NCBI RefSeq assembly: GCF_001713355.1
Contig: NZ_CP016448.1
Location: 2,604,001-2,668,000, forward strand
Direction of reading: 5' to 3'
DNA from: Methyloversatilis sp. RAC08
GTDB lineage: Bacteria > Pseudomonadota > Gammaproteobacteria > Burkholderiales > Rhodocyclaceae
DNA length: 64,000 nt
The notes under the pieces: model-generated
Databases searched by the model: none
What the model saw: the letters and a program-made list of their open reading frames with translations, nothing else
Told to the model about the DNA's origin: nothing
Part shown: positions 50,899 to 61,379 of the stretch, in pieces
Layout: each line of letters starts with the position of its first letter
Position numbering within the stretch: position 1 is the stretch's first letter
Position numbers and translations under genes: made by a program

Positions 50899-51224
50899 GA
50901 TGTGCAACTCCTTTTGTGATCGTGCTCTGTCAACGATCGTGCCGTCGCAAGGGCTGGCCGGCTTTTGTTAATCGCCTGCTTCGATTCGTAACCGAAGCGC
51001 GTACGCGGCTCGCGCGCTATGAGTACAGTGTGTTGTGTGCGCTCGCCGCAGGCTGTAGGACAAGATGAGGACGCCGTGCAACGCGCACTGACGCTGCAAC
51101 CCGCAACACTTCGATACCTTTGCGCCAAAGTGTGTATCGGGCGCAAGTGTTGAATTTGTCGCTCATTGCTTCAGGCCCGAAGTCCGTACTCTCGGTTCAT
51201 GCAGATTACGGATCAGAGGCTTTC
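50899..51224. other. Non-coding region before the PEP-CTERM gene
   Basis: 326 bp without a supported gene. It contains an interrupted inverted repeat at 51104-51152 and an AGAGG ribosome binding site before 51225. Confidence 0.4.
51104..51152. repeat. Interrupted inverted repeat upstream of PEP-CTERM gene
   Basis: CAACACTTCGATAC (51104-51117) pairs with GTATCG and AAGTGTTG (51134-51139, 51145-51152), with five extra bases in the right arm. A nested TTTGCGCC/GGGCGCAA pairing gives an alternative fold. Could be an operator or a leader structure. Confidence 0.35.
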
Positions 51225-51935
51225 ATGAAACAACCGCTCATCAACACCCTTCGCACCTCGCTGGCCCTCGCGCTGATGGCTGCGCTGCCGGCACAGGCTG
51301 AACCCATTCTGGTTACCGGCTGGGCGTCGCCCGGGCCGACGGCCGTGGTCCGGATTACCAACACCGTTCCGGCCATCGATTCGCGGGTGTATGCCGGTGC
51401 GTTCGCGACGACCGAAAGCGGCAGCAATACGTTCGCGTCGTGGTGCATCGACATCTTCCAGCGCACACAGATCGGCACCACTGTGACCAATTTTTCGCAG
51501 GTCACCGGTGAAGCCTACTTCGGCACCCAGGCCACACGTTTCGACCAGCTCGGTCAGCTGGCGACGCTGGCCTACGCCGATGCGCTGAGCAGCGTCACCC
51601 ACGCAGCGGCCTTCCAGCTCGCGATCTGGGAAATCACCAACGAAACCAGCGGTACGCTCAATGTCGGCGGCGGCAGCTTCAAGGCATCCAATGCCAATGA
51701 CGCCATGGTGCTCGCACAAAGCTGGCTCGATGCATTGCCCGATGAGTCGCTCTACGGCTTCAACGTATGGGCGAGCAGCACCCACCAGGATCTGGTCGTG
51801 TTCGCAGCGCTTCCGCCGCGACTGCCGCAGCCCGCGCAGGGCGTTCCCGAACCGGGCAGTCTGGCGCTGGCCGCGCTGGGTTTCGGTGCGCTGTTTGCCG
51901 CCCGCCGTCGCAGGTCGTTCAGCGCTGCCGTCTGA
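51225..51935 (+). CDS. PEP-CTERM sorting-domain protein
   Basis: 236 residues with an N-terminal signal peptide ([14 protein letters not shown]) and a C-terminal PEP-CTERM signal: [24 protein letters not shown], that is PEP box, TM helix and Arg cluster. Such proteins are processed by exosortase and linked to extracellular matrix. The body is Ser/Thr-rich with one cysteine region ([10 protein letters not shown]). The 3' end overlaps the uvrA 3' end by 17 bp, convergent. No exosortase in the window. Confidence 0.88.
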   Translation: MKQPLINTLRTSLALALMAALPAQAEPILVTGWASPGPTAVVRITNTVPAIDSRVYAGAFATTESGSNTFASWCIDIFQRTQIGTTVTNFSQVTGEAYFGTQATRFDQLGQLATLAYADALSSVTHAAAFQLAIWEITNETSGTLNVGGGSFKASNANDAMVLAQSWLDALPDESLYGFNVWASSTHQDLVVFAALPPRLPQPAQGVPEPGSLALAALGFGALFAARRRRSFSAAV

Positions 51936-54900
51936 AGCTGAACTGCGCCAGCGCGCGGGCGGTGTGCGAATGCTTGACGTGCGCCGCCTGCGCGACCAGC
52001 GCCTCCGGTGAGCCGGCGGTCACCACCTGACCGCCGCCGCCGCCGCCTTCCGGACCGAGGTCGATGATCCAGTCGGCTTCGGCCATCAGATCCAGGTCGT
52101 GTTCGATCACCACCACGCTGTGACCGGCATCGACCAGCCGGTGCAGCACCCCGATCAGTTTCGCGATATCGGCCATGTGCAGGCCGGTCGTCGGTTCGTC
52201 CAGCACATACAGCGTGTGCGGGTTGCCGCGCCCGCGCCGGGCGTTCGCCGGGTCCGTGGCATCGGCGGGTGACTTGGCCAGTTCCGTCACAAGCTTCATG
52301 CGCTGCGCCTCGCCGCCGGACAGCGTCGGGCTGTGCTGACCCAGCGTCAGATAGCCCAGCCCCACCTCCTGCATCAGCCTGAGCGTGGCCGACAGCGTGC
52401 GGTGCGCGGCAAAGAAATCCACCGCTTCGTCCACACTCATCGCCAGCACATCGGAAATCGACTTGCCGCGCCAGATGACCGCGCGCGTTTCGCTGTTGAA
52501 GCGCGCGCCGCCGCAGGCTTCGCATGGCACCCGCACGTCGGGCAGGAAGGACATTTCGATCTGGCGCAGTCCCTGGCCTTCGCACAGCGTGCACCGGCCG
52601 GGGCCGGTGTTGAATGAAAAGCGCGCGGCCGTGAAGCCGCGCTCGCGCGCATCCTGAGTTTCGGCGTAGATCCTGCGGATGCCGTCCCAGAAGCCGATGT
52701 AGGTCGCCGGGCAGGAACGCGGCGTCTTGCCGATGGGTGTCTGGTCCACCTCCAGCACGCGGCCGAGCGCGCCCCAGCCCTCGATGTCCGCGCAGCCGAT
52801 GCAGTGGCCGTCGTGGCCGGCCAGTTTCGCCGCCACATTGTCGCGCAGCACGTCGCGCGCGAGCGACGACTTGCCGGACCCTGACACACCCGTCATCACG
52901 ACCAGCCGGCCCAGCGGCACGCGCACGTCCATGCCCTTGAGGTTGTGCAGCGTCGCTGCACGTACGACGAGCGAAGGCGTGTCGTCATCGACCGGACGCC
53001 GCGGCACGAAGCTGTGCGGCAGCGGGCGCGCGAGATACTGGCCGGTGATCGATTTCGGCTGCTGCGCGAGCACCGATGAATGGCCCTGCGCGATCACTTC
53101 TCCGCCCAGCCGGCCGGCGCCCGGCCCGAGGTCTATGACGTGATCGGCGCGCAGGATCGTGTCTTCGTCGTGTTCGACCACCAGCAGCGTGTTGCCCTTG
53201 TCGCGCAGCTTCACCAGCGTGTCCAGCAGCACCTGGTTGTCGCGCGGGTGCAGGCCGATGGTCGGTTCATCGAGCACGTAACACACGCCGCGCAGGTTCG
53301 AGCCGAGCTGGGCGGCCAGCCGGATGCGCTGTGCTTCGCCGCCGGACAGCGTGGGTGCGGCACGGTCCAGCGACAGATAACCCAGGCCGACTTCGCCCAG
53401 GAAACGCAGCCGGCTGTTCAGTTCACTGACCACATCGCGCGCAATGTCGGCGTCCCGTCCCGCCAGCGTCCAGTGGCCGATCGCCGCCGACAAGGTGCTG
53501 ACAGGCTGCGCCGTGAGCTGCGCGATCGACTGGCCGAACAGCTTCACATGGCGCGCCACCGGGTTCAGCCGTTCGCCGTCGCAGGCCGGACAGGCTTCCG
53601 GTTCGTCCTGCTGCCACTCGTTCCAGGTCGCTTCTTCGCCCGTCTGCTCGGCGTCGAAACCGGTCAGCTTCAGCCCGGTGCCCATGCACTTCGCACACCA
53701 GCCATGCTTCGAATTGAACGAGAACAGCCGCGGGTCGAGTTCCGCGAAACCGGTGCCGCAGCTCGGGCAGGCACGCTGGGTCGAATACACCTCGACGGTC
53801 GGTGCCGGCGCGTCCGGCTCGCCCAGTCGGTCCAGCGGCGCCAGCAGGTGCAGCACGCCCTTGCCGTGTTCGAGCGACTGGCGCACCGCGTCGCGCAGCG
53901 TCTTTTCGTCGCGCTCGCTGACCACGAAGTCGCGGATCGGCAGTTCTATCGTGTGTTCCTTGAAGCGATCCAGCCGCGGCCAGGGCGAGGTCGGCAGGAA
54001 TTCGCCATCCACCCTCAGGTGGGTGTGGCCGTGTGATTTCGCCCAGCGCGCCAGTTCGGTGTAGTAACCCTTGCGGCTGATCACCAGCGGCGCCAGCAGG
54101 CCGATGTGCTGGCCGCGCCGCTCGCGCAGGATGCGCGCCACCATGGCGTCCTCGGACTGCGGCGCGATCGCGCAGCCGCAGTCCGGGCAGTGCTGCACGC
54201 CCAGCTTCACGTACATCAGGCGCAGGAAGTGATAGATCTCGGTCTGCGTCGCCACCGTGCTCTTGCGCCCGCCGCGGCTGGTGCGCTGGGCGATCGCCAC
54301 GGCCGGCGGAATGCCGAATACGCCGTCGACGTCCGGCTTGCTTTCCGGCTGCACGAACTGGCGCGCGTAGGCATTCAGCGATTCGAGATAGCGACGCTGG
54401 CCTTCGCCGAAAACGATGTCGAAGGCCAGCGTGGACTTGCCCGAGCCGGACACGCCGGTCACCACGGTGAAGCGGTCGCGCGGAATGTCGACTTCGATGT
54501 TCTTCAGATTGTGCTCGCGCGCGCGATGAACAACGATGCTGTGGGCGGCACGGGCGCGCAGGGCGCTGTGCGCGGCATCGGTCGGGTTGATCATCGGCAC
54601 ATCGCGCACGCCGGGCCCGAAGGTGTCGGTGATGCGATATTCGGCGAGCGCCCGCCCGGTGTGCGAGGCGGCGCAGGAGACGATCTGCGCCGGCGTGCCT
54701 TCGAACACGAGCTGGCCGCCGTCCTCGCCGGCCTCCGGGCCGAGGTCGATCAACCAGTCGGCGGCGGCGATCACGTCCAGATTGTGTTCGATCACCAGCA
54801 CCGTGTGGCCGGCATCCAGCAGTTTCGAGAAGGCGCCGAGCAGTCGCGCGATGTCATCGAAGTGCAGGCCGGTGGTCGGCTCGTCGAGCAGGAACAGCTT

Positions 54901-57492
54901 GCTGCCCGCGGCCTTGTTCTTCTTCGTCGTCGCGGCCTCGGCGAGGAAGCCGGCCAGCTTCAGCCGCTGCGCCTCACCGCCGGACAGCGTCGGCACCGGT
55001 TGGCCCAGCGTCACGTAGTCGAGGCCGACATCGACCAGCGCCTGCAGGCCGGCCATCGCGCTGTCCGCGTAGCGACGGAGTTTGGGTTCAAGGTCGGCGA
55101 GGTCGCGCAGCCAGTCCAGCGCATCGTGCACCGTCATCGCCAGCAGGTCGGAAATGCTGCGGCCGTCGAGCGTGATTTCGCGCACCTCGGCGCGGTAGCG
55201 CGTGCCGTTGCAGTCGGCGCAGCGCAGATACACGTCGGACAGGAACTGCATTTCGACGTGCTCGAAGCCGGTGCCGCCGCAGGTCGCGCAGCGCCCCTTG
55301 CCGGCGTTGAACGAGAAGGTGCCTGCGGTATAGCCGCGCTGCTTCGCCTCGGCCTGCAGTGCGAACAGTTCGCGCATCGGGTCGAAGGCGCCCACGTGCG
55401 TGACCGGATTCGAGCGCGCGCTCTTGCCGATGGCGGACTGGTCCACCATCACCACGTCGGCGATCTGTCCGACCCCTTCCAGCGCGTCGTGCTCGCCCGC
55501 GCTTTCGGTCGGCCGGCCGAAGTGCTTCAGCAGCGCCGGATACAGCACATCCTGGATCAGCGTGGACTTGCCCGAACCGGATACGCCAGTCACGGCGACC
55601 AGATGGCCGAGCGGGATCGCAATGTCGATCCGCTTCAGGTTGTGCGCCCGGGCGCCGACCAGCCTGAGCGTCGGGCCGGTGGTCTTCACCGCCCGCCGGG
55701 TGGTGAGCGCGGCATCGACCGTGCGGCGGCCGGCAAGGTAATCGGCGGTCAGCGTGTTGGCGGTCGCGATACCGGCCGGCGGGCCGTCGAACACCACTTC
55801 GCCGCCGCGCGAGCCGGCGCCCGGGCCGATGTCGAGCAGGCGGTCGGCGTGGCGCATGATCTGCGGATCGTGCTCGACCACGACCAGCGTGTTGCCGGCG
55901 TCCTTCAGGCGCCTCATCACGCCGATCACGCGTTCCATGTCGCGCGGGTGCAGGCCGATCGACGGCTCGTCGAGCACGAACAGCGTATTCACCAGCGAAG
56001 TGCCGAGTGCCGTCGTGAGGTTGATGCGCTGCACCTCGCCGCCGGACAGCGTGCGCGACTGGCGGTCGAGATTCAGGTAGCCGAGCCCGACGGTGCACAG
56101 ATAGCCGAGCCGGGTGCGGATTTCCGCCAGCAGCTCTGCGGTCGCGGTATCGAGCGGCGGTGGCAGCTGCAGCGCATCCATCATCGCGCGCAGCCGGGAG
56201 GCCGGCCACTGCATCACGTCGTGGATGCCGTGCCCTTCGATCTTCCACAGCGCGGCGTCGGGCTTGAGCCGGCTGCCGCCGCAGGCGGTGCACGGGGTGT
56301 AGGCGCGGTAGCGCGACAGCAACACCCGGATGTGCATCTTGTAGGCCTTGGTTTCCAGCCACTCGAAGAAATGGCGCACGCCGTACCAGGTGCCCGGCCA
56401 CGACTTCTGCCAGGTCTTCCACTTCACATCGCCTTCGAGCACCCAGCGGCGATGTTCGGCGCTCAGTTCGGCGAACGGCACGTCCATCGGCACGCCGTGT
56501 TTCGCCGCCATCTTTTCCAGGTCGGTCTGGCATTCGTTGTACGACTCGGTCTGCCACGGCTTGATCGCGCCACCGGCGAGCGTCTTGCGCTCGTCCGGAA
56601 CGACCAGTCCGAAGTCGATCCCGATGACGCGCCCGAAACCACGGCAGGTTTCACAGGCGCCGAGCGGCGAGTTGAACGAGAAGTGCGCCGGCAGCGCCGG
56701 GCTGTAGGCGATGTCGCAGTCGGCGCAGTGCAGGCGGTTGGAGAACGCCCAGCGCGCGGCGGTGGCACCTTCGGCATCGAGCACCTGTACATGCATGACG
56801 CCCTGACCGAGTCGCAGAGCGGCTTCGACCGCCTCGGCCGCGCGCGCACCTGCGGCGCTCGCCGCGCGAAAGCGGTCCTGCACCACCTGCAGCGTGCTGC
56901 CGTCGCGCGCGTGAATGCGCGTGTAGCCCTGACGCTCCAGCCAGCCCTGGATTTCCGCGTCGCTGAAATTGTCCGGCACGGCGACCGGTGCGGTGATCAC
57001 CAGGCGCGGGTCGCCCGCTTCGGCCGCGCGGGCGGCGATCTGCCGCGCGATGTCGTCGGCCGACTGTTCATGTACCGGCTGGCCGCAGCCGCGGCAGTGC
57101 AATGTGGCGATGCGCGCGAACAGCAGCTTCAGGTGATCGTTCAGTTCGGTCATCGTGCCGACCGTCGAACGCGACGTGCGCACCTGGTTGCTCTGGTCGA
57201 TGGCGATGGCCGGTGGCACGCCGGAGATCGAATCGACCTGCGGCGCATCCATGCGGTCGAGGAACTGGCGCGCGTACGGCGAGAAGGTTTCGACGTAGCG
57301 CCGCTGGCCTTCGGCGTACAGCGTGTCGAACACCAGCGAGGACTTGCCGGAACCGGATACGCCGGTCACCACGGTCAGCAGGCCGAGCGGGAAATCGACG
57401 TCGATGTTCTTCAGGTTGTTCTGCCGCACACCGCGCAGGCGGATGGCGTCGTTCGGCGCGAGGCCGACGGGTCGATAACTTGGGTGCGTCAC
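51919..57492 (-). CDS. uvrA: Tandem double UvrA (excinuclease ABC subunit A fusion)
   Basis: 1857 residues, about twice normal UvrA, containing two complete UvrA units in one frame. Four Walker A motifs of the GVSGSGKS type and four ABC signatures are seen: [33 protein letters not shown] and [11 protein letters not shown], in that order. Zinc-finger cysteine pairs occur in both halves ([50 protein letters not shown]). The junction is near residue 960 ([23 protein letters not shown]). Starts at GTG 57492. Similar double UvrA proteins exist in some Proteobacteria, so this is not a local assembly artefact by itself. Whether it acts with UvrB or in drug resistance is unknown. Confidence 0.93.
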   Translation of the reverse strand: MTHPSYRPVGLAPNDAIRLRGVRQNNLKNIDVDFPLGLLTVVTGVSGSGKSSLVFDTLYAEGQRRYVETFSPYARQFLDRMDAPQVDSISGVPPAIAIDQSNQVRTSRSTVGTMTELNDHLKLLFARIATLHCRGCGQPVHEQSADDIARQIAARAAEAGDPRLVITAPVAVPDNFSDAEIQGWLERQGYTRIHARDGSTLQVVQDRFRAASAAGARAAEAVEAALRLGQGVMHVQVLDAEGATAARWAFSNRLHCADCDIAYSPALPAHFSFNSPLGACETCRGFGRVIGIDFGLVVPDERKTLAGGAIKPWQTESYNECQTDLEKMAAKHGVPMDVPFAELSAEHRRWVLEGDVKWKTWQKSWPGTWYGVRHFFEWLETKAYKMHIRVLLSRYRAYTPCTACGGSRLKPDAALWKIEGHGIHDVMQWPASRLRAMMDALQLPPPLDTATAELLAEIRTRLGYLCTVGLGYLNLDRQSRTLSGGEVQRINLTTALGTSLVNTLFVLDEPSIGLHPRDMERVIGVMRRLKDAGNTLVVVEHDPQIMRHADRLLDIGPGAGSRGGEVVFDGPPAGIATANTLTADYLAGRRTVDAALTTRRAVKTTGPTLRLVGARAHNLKRIDIAIPLGHLVAVTGVSGSGKSTLIQDVLYPALLKHFGRPTESAGEHDALEGVGQIADVVMVDQSAIGKSARSNPVTHVGAFDPMRELFALQAEAKQRGYTAGTFSFNAGKGRCATCGGTGFEHVEMQFLSDVYLRCADCNGTRYRAEVREITLDGRSISDLLAMTVHDALDWLRDLADLEPKLRRYADSAMAGLQALVDVGLDYVTLGQPVPTLSGGEAQRLKLAGFLAEAATTKKNKAAGSKLFLLDEPTTGLHFDDIARLLGAFSKLLDAGHTVLVIEHNLDVIAAADWLIDLGPEAGEDGGQLVFEGTPAQIVSCAASHTGRALAEYRITDTFGPGVRDVPMINPTDAAHSALRARAAHSIVVHRAREHNLKNIEVDIPRDRFTVVTGVSGSGKSTLAFDIVFGEGQRRYLESLNAYARQFVQPESKPDVDGVFGIPPAVAIAQRTSRGGRKSTVATQTEIYHFLRLMYVKLGVQHCPDCGCAIAPQSEDAMVARILRERRGQHIGLLAPLVISRKGYYTELARWAKSHGHTHLRVDGEFLPTSPWPRLDRFKEHTIELPIRDFVVSERDEKTLRDAVRQSLEHGKGVLHLLAPLDRLGEPDAPAPTVEVYSTQRACPSCGTGFAELDPRLFSFNSKHGWCAKCMGTGLKLTGFDAEQTGEEATWNEWQQDEPEACPACDGERLNPVARHVKLFGQSIAQLTAQPVSTLSAAIGHWTLAGRDADIARDVVSELNSRLRFLGEVGLGYLSLDRAAPTLSGGEAQRIRLAAQLGSNLRGVCYVLDEPTIGLHPRDNQVLLDTLVKLRDKGNTLLVVEHDEDTILRADHVIDLGPGAGRLGGEVIAQGHSSVLAQQPKSITGQYLARPLPHSFVPRRPVDDDTPSLVVRAATLHNLKGMDVRVPLGRLVVMTGVSGSGKSSLARDVLRDNVAAKLAGHDGHCIGCADIEGWGALGRVLEVDQTPIGKTPRSCPATYIGFWDGIRRIYAETQDARERGFTAARFSFNTGPGRCTLCEGQGLRQIEMSFLPDVRVPCEACGGARFNSETRAVIWRGKSISDVLAMSVDEAVDFFAAHRTLSATLRLMQEVGLGYLTLGQHSPTLSGGEAQRMKLVTELAKSPADATDPANARRGRGNPHTLYVLDEPTTGLHMADIAKLIGVLHRLVDAGHSVVVIEHDLDLMAEADWIIDLGPEGGGGGGQVVTAGSPEALVAQAAHVKHSHTARALAQFSFRRQR

Positions 57493-57579
57493 GGGCGGGC
57501 GGTCTGGCGGAAGAGGTTTTCAGGTTGAAGGGTATCAGCGCTCGGGGCAGCGCAGCAGCCGCGCGTCTGCGTCAGTGGC

Positions 57580-58233
57580 TCACGGACGCAGGAAAGCCGG
57601 CAGTCGGTCCGCGTCGCCCTTCCAGAACGGCATTTTTTTCGCCGCTTCGATGTCGGCGTCCAGCCATTCGACCGGAATAGCGTAGCGCTTCTCGCCCGGC
57701 GTGCTGGAGATGAAGGCGAGCAGGCCGATCAGTTCGCCTTCGTTGTTGAACAGTCCGCCGCCGCTGTCGCCGACCACGAAGGGCACGCTGGTTTCGATCA
57801 CCGCGCCGCCATCCATCGGGTGCACAGCGCTCACTTCACCGATCATCAGGCGGACGTCGTTGCCGTAGGCGCCGCTGAAGGCCAGCAGGCGGTCACCGGT
57901 CTTCAGGTCGGTACTGCGCGCAAGTTTCGCCGCCGGGGCCGCGAGGCCGGGTGCGGCCAGCACGCACAGATCGCGTGCGCGGTCCTGCCGGGCGAGCGTG
58001 GCCGGTGAAGCAACGTACTTGTAGCTCACCTTGATTTCGGTTGCGCCCTCGACCACGTGGCAGGCGGTCGCCACGCGTTCACCCGGCAGCACGACGCCGC
58101 TGCCGACCGACACCGACCCGTCGGGCTGAGTGGCCAGTATGCGCATTGTGGTCTGGATGGCCGTGGCGATGCCCTGGGCCAAAGCCCCCGTGCTGCATGT
58201 CAGGCAGGCGAGAAGGATGATCAGAATCTTCAT
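57580..58233 (-). CDS. Exported trypsin-like serine protease
   Basis: 217 residues with signal peptide (ILIILLACLTCSTGALAQ). Chymotrypsin-fold catalytic triad: His in ATACHVV, Asp in RARDLCVLA, Ser in VGDSGGGLF. Resembles short periplasmic S1/HtrA-type proteases but lacks a PDZ domain. Divergent from the DAACS transporter gene. Confidence 0.82.
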   Translation of the reverse strand: MKILIILLACLTCSTGALAQGIATAIQTTMRILATQPDGSVSVGSGVVLPGERVATACHVVEGATEIKVSYKYVASPATLARQDRARDLCVLAAPGLAAPAAKLARSTDLKTGDRLLAFSGAYGNDVRLMIGEVSAVHPMDGGAVIETSVPFVVGDSGGGLFNNEGELIGLLAFISSTPGEKRYAIPVEWLDADIEAAKKMPFWKGDADRLPAFLRP

Positions 58234-58297
58234 GGCAACTCCACTGGGTTCGGTGTGTCTCGGACTTGAGGGGCTGCGCTTGGTTGCACCGGGGTGG

Positions 58298-58318
58298 CAT
58301 TCTGTGCCGTACAGAATG
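58298..58318. repeat. Inverted repeat, possible operator before DAACS gene
   Basis: CATTCTGT gccgt ACAGAATG, 8-bp perfect arms with a 5-bp spacer, in the 122-bp divergent gap between the protease and transporter genes, about 38 bp before the transporter ATG. Confidence 0.4.
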
Positions 58319-58355
58319 GTATGGTCGGAGCGGATTTCAGTTCGGGAGAGCAGGC

Positions 58356-59636
58356 ATGCGGATGTCGATCAATGTCCAGATTCTGGTGGGCGCAGCCGCA
58401 GGCGTGGCGCTCGGCATGCTGCTGGGCGCGCTGCCGGCGGATGCGGCACTGCGCGTGCAGGGGCTGTACGTCGCGTCGCTCGTCGGCGGGCTGTTCATCG
58501 CATTGCTGAAGATGGTGCTGGTACCGCTGGTGTTCGCGTCCATCGTGGTCGGCATTGCCGGCCTGCGCAGGCAGCAGAACATGCAGTGCGTGTGGGTGAC
58601 CACCTTGCTGTTCTATGGGGCCACACTCGCCATTGCAGTGTTGCTGGGGCTGCTGGCGGCCAACATCTTCCGGCCCGGCGCCGACATGCAGGTTGAAATG
58701 TTCGCCGATGCGATGGCGGCCTTCGAAGCGAAGCGGCTGCCGTTTCCGGAGTTCCTGACGCAATTCGTCACCGGCCTGTTCCAGAATCCATTTGCCTCGC
58801 TGGCCCAGGGGGCGATCGTGCCGCTGGTGGTGTTTGCATTGATCCTCGGCGTGGCGCTGGTGCAGGGTGGTGAGCGCTACGCGACGATCAACCGGCTGAT
58901 GGAAGAGATGCTTGACCTGTCGCTGAAACTCGTCGGCTGGGTCATGGTGCTGGCACCGTATGGAGTCGCTGCGCTGCTCGCGCGCCTCATCGCCACGCAG
59001 GATGTGGCCCTGCTCGGCACCATGCCGACCTTCGTGCTGGTCGTGCTCGGCACCACGCTGTTCCACGGCGTTGTCGTGCTGCCCGGCCTGCTGTGGCTGA
59101 TTGCCCGCGTCAGCCCGCTGGCGCTGTGGCGCGGCGGGCGCGAATCGCTGATCACCGCCTTTGCGACCAGTTCCAGCGCCGCCACCATGCCGATCACGCT
59201 GCGCGTGGTCGAGAAGAACTTCGGTGTGCGACCGGCCACGGCGGGTTTCGTGGTGCCGATCGGCACCACGATGAACATGGATGGTACGGCGCTGTACGAG
59301 GCGGCAGCGGCGCTGTTCATCGCCAACCTGGTCGGCATCGAACTGAGTCTGGGCCAGCAGGTCGTCGTGTGTTTCATGTCGATGCTGGCTGCCGTCGGTG
59401 CGCCCGGCATCCCGAGCGCCGGCATGGTGACGATGGCCATGGTGCTGCAGTCGGTCGGTCTGCCGGTGGAGGCGATCGCCATCCTGCTGCCGATCGACCG
59501 CCTGCTCGATGCGGTGCGCACGACGGTGAATGTTGAAGGCGACATCGTCGGCAGCATCGTCGTCGAAGCCCTCAACCCGCCGACGGCCGATGCAACGGCC
59601 GTGGTGCACCAGCAAACCCTGCCGACCCGGACCTGA
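58356..59636 (+). CDS. Dicarboxylate/amino acid:cation symporter (DAACS)
   Basis: 426-residue sodium- or proton-coupled transporter of the glutamate/C4-dicarboxylate family (GltP/DctA-like). Serine-rich reentrant loop TAFATSSSAATMP, the VPIGTTMNMDGTALYEA motif and the LLPIDRLLDAVRTTVNV C-terminal motif are diagnostic. About eight TM helices. ATG at 58356 with GGGAGAG upstream; the open frame to 58266 is unused. The ZIP gene follows 4 bp after the stop. Confidence 0.93.
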   Translation: MRMSINVQILVGAAAGVALGMLLGALPADAALRVQGLYVASLVGGLFIALLKMVLVPLVFASIVVGIAGLRRQQNMQCVWVTTLLFYGATLAIAVLLGLLAANIFRPGADMQVEMFADAMAAFEAKRLPFPEFLTQFVTGLFQNPFASLAQGAIVPLVVFALILGVALVQGGERYATINRLMEEMLDLSLKLVGWVMVLAPYGVAALLARLIATQDVALLGTMPTFVLVVLGTTLFHGVVVLPGLLWLIARVSPLALWRGGRESLITAFATSSSAATMPITLRVVEKNFGVRPATAGFVVPIGTTMNMDGTALYEAAAALFIANLVGIELSLGQQVVVCFMSMLAAVGAPGIPSAGMVTMAMVLQSVGLPVEAIAILLPIDRLLDAVRTTVNVEGDIVGSIVVEALNPPTADATAVVHQQTLPTRT

Positions 59637-59640
59637 GCGC

Positions 59641-60573
59641 ATGTCGATGGATTCGCCTCCCGCCCCCGTCCCCAACCCCGAAACCCGGGTCGATGCTCCG
59701 GCATCGCGCCTGCGCATCGACCCGACGTTGCAGTTCATGCTGATGATCGGTGTCGCGGTGCTGGCAGCCGCGCTCGCCTATGCGCTCAGCAGCCCGCGCA
59801 ATCCGCTCGCCTGGCAGTGGGGCGTACTGGCCGGCCTCGCCGGCTTCGGCGCAACCGCGATCGGTGCGGCACCGGCCCTGGGTCTTCGTTCGCTCGGTCA
59901 GCGGGGTGAGGACATCCTGCTCGGCTTCGGCGCCGGCATGATGCTGGCGGCTTCGTCGTTCTCGCTCATCCTGCCCGGGCTGGACGCGGGCGAGTCGCTG
60001 ACCGGATCGCGCGCGCTGGGTGCGGCGGTGGTCGTCACCGGCATGGCGATCGGCGTCTGGCTGATGATGGTGCTCGACGCGCTGACGCCGCATGAGCATG
60101 CGCATTGCGGCACGTGCGGGCCGGAAACCCGCATGGGACGCGTGTGGCTGTTCGTCAACGCGATCGCGCTGCACAACCTGCCGGAAGGCATGGCGATGGG
60201 CGTGTCCTTCGCGCAGGCCGACATGTCAGTCGGGCTGCCGCTGTCGACCGCCATTGCGATTCAGGATATTCCGGAGGGCCTGGCCGTTGCGGTGGCACTG
60301 CGGGGGGTGGGCATGTCGCCGTGGAAGGCGGTGGGCATTGCAGCGCTGAGCGGTTTCATGGAGCCGCTCGGCGCGCTGATCGGTCTGGGTCTGTCGAGCA
60401 GCTTCGAACTGTTCTATCCGGGCGGCCTCGGGCTGGCTGCCGGCGCGATGATTTTCGTCGTGTCACACGAGGTGATACCGGAAACCCATCGCAACGGCCA
60501 TCAACGGGCCGCCACGCTGGGGCTGATGGCCGGTTTCATGGTGATGATGGTGCTGGATACCACCCTGGGCTGA
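59641..60573 (+). CDS. ZIP family metal transporter
   Basis: 310-residue ZIP-family divalent metal importer (ZupT-like). Metal-binding helices show ALHNLPEGMAMGVSF and IAIQDIPEGLAVAVAL; a cytoplasmic loop has PHEHAHCGTCG, a likely metal-sensing His/Cys cluster. Eight TM helices. Co-transcribed with the DAACS gene (4 bp gap). Convergent with the FecR gene, 12 bp between stops. Confidence 0.9.
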   Translation: MSMDSPPAPVPNPETRVDAPASRLRIDPTLQFMLMIGVAVLAAALAYALSSPRNPLAWQWGVLAGLAGFGATAIGAAPALGLRSLGQRGEDILLGFGAGMMLAASSFSLILPGLDAGESLTGSRALGAAVVVTGMAIGVWLMMVLDALTPHEHAHCGTCGPETRMGRVWLFVNAIALHNLPEGMAMGVSFAQADMSVGLPLSTAIAIQDIPEGLAVAVALRGVGMSPWKAVGIAALSGFMEPLGALIGLGLSSSFELFYPGGLGLAAGAMIFVVSHEVIPETHRNGHQRAATLGLMAGFMVMMVLDTTLG

Positions 60574-60585
60574 CCCACTGCCGGC

Positions 60586-61368
60586 TCACTGCACCGTGCA
60601 CGAGGCGTCCGCGTCGCTGCCCAGACCGGTGCTGCCGCCCAGCCCGCCCGGCCCGGGACGTGCCGCGGTAGACGACGGCAGGACCTTGTCCAGCCCGGGG
60701 TTCTCCGACAGCGTTGCCGGCGCGCTGTCCTTGCTCGATACGACACCAGCCTGACCGACCTCGAAGGTTTTGGATCCGGCATCGTTCTTCACTTCGATGC
60801 TGCCTTCCTCGACGTCGAACACCAGCGCCGGTTCGCCCGGCTTGCGGTCCTTGGCTTCTTCCAGCGCCTTGATGCAGGCCGGGTCTTCCTTTTCGGCTTC
60901 GTCGCACAGCAGCATGCCGAAGCGCGTGCCGCGGATGCCGATGGTCGCGGTGACCGTGCTGGCGCGGTAGCCTTCGCGGTTGCGTTTGCCGATGAGCCCG
61001 GTCACGGCGCGCAGGCCGCCCTTGAGCAGGCTGTACAGCAGGCTGTCCTTTTCCGGTTTGGCTTCGTCGAAGGCGAAGCCGTCGATCTTCACCTTGCTGC
61101 GCGGGCGCAGCGCCAGCGACGAGCCATCACCGAATTCGATCCGTGCCACCGTGCTCTTTTCGGTCGTGATCACGTCGCCGTTGTAGATCGACGAATCGCG
61201 TCCGAGGATGCGCGTCTTGTTGTCGGGCGTCTGCACGTACATCGTGCCCGACACATAGCTGACGCGACCGGCGGTGGGTACCGGCGTGGCCTGCGGATCT
61301 TCGGCCTGGGCCAACGGCACCATGACGAGTGCTGCGGCGAGCGTGCTGAGGTGACGTGCGTAAGACAT
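60586..61368 (-). CDS. Exported FecR-domain protein
   Basis: 260 residues from the ATG at 61368 with AGGAG upstream. Signal peptide ends at VPLAQA; then a FecR domain: GRVSYVSGTMYVQTPDNKTRILGRDSSIYNGDVITTEKSTVARIEFGDG is the recognisable type, shown here only in part by GDVITTEKSTVARIEF and VTATIGIRGTRFG. It lies 11 bp after the adhesin gene on the same strand, and FecR proteins of this kind often accompany FhaB-like adhesins. A Pro/Gly-rich C terminus ends with a lone Cys. Confidence 0.85.
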   Translation of the reverse strand: MSYARHLSTLAAALVMVPLAQAEDPQATPVPTAGRVSYVSGTMYVQTPDNKTRILGRDSSIYNGDVITTEKSTVARIEFGDGSSLALRPRSKVKIDGFAFDEAKPEKDSLLYSLLKGGLRAVTGLIGKRNREGYRASTVTATIGIRGTRFGMLLCDEAEKEDPACIKALEEAKDRKPGEPALVFDVEEGSIEVKNDAGSKTFEVGQAGVVSSKDSAPATLSENPGLDKVLPSSTAARPGPGGLGGSTGLGSDADASCTVQ

Positions 61369-61379
61369 GACAGGACTCC

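Noticed and set aside
54106-57528. 1140-codon plus-strand frame opposite uvrA
   Set aside because: Antisense shadow; no recognisable domain, while the minus strand has four ABC signatures.
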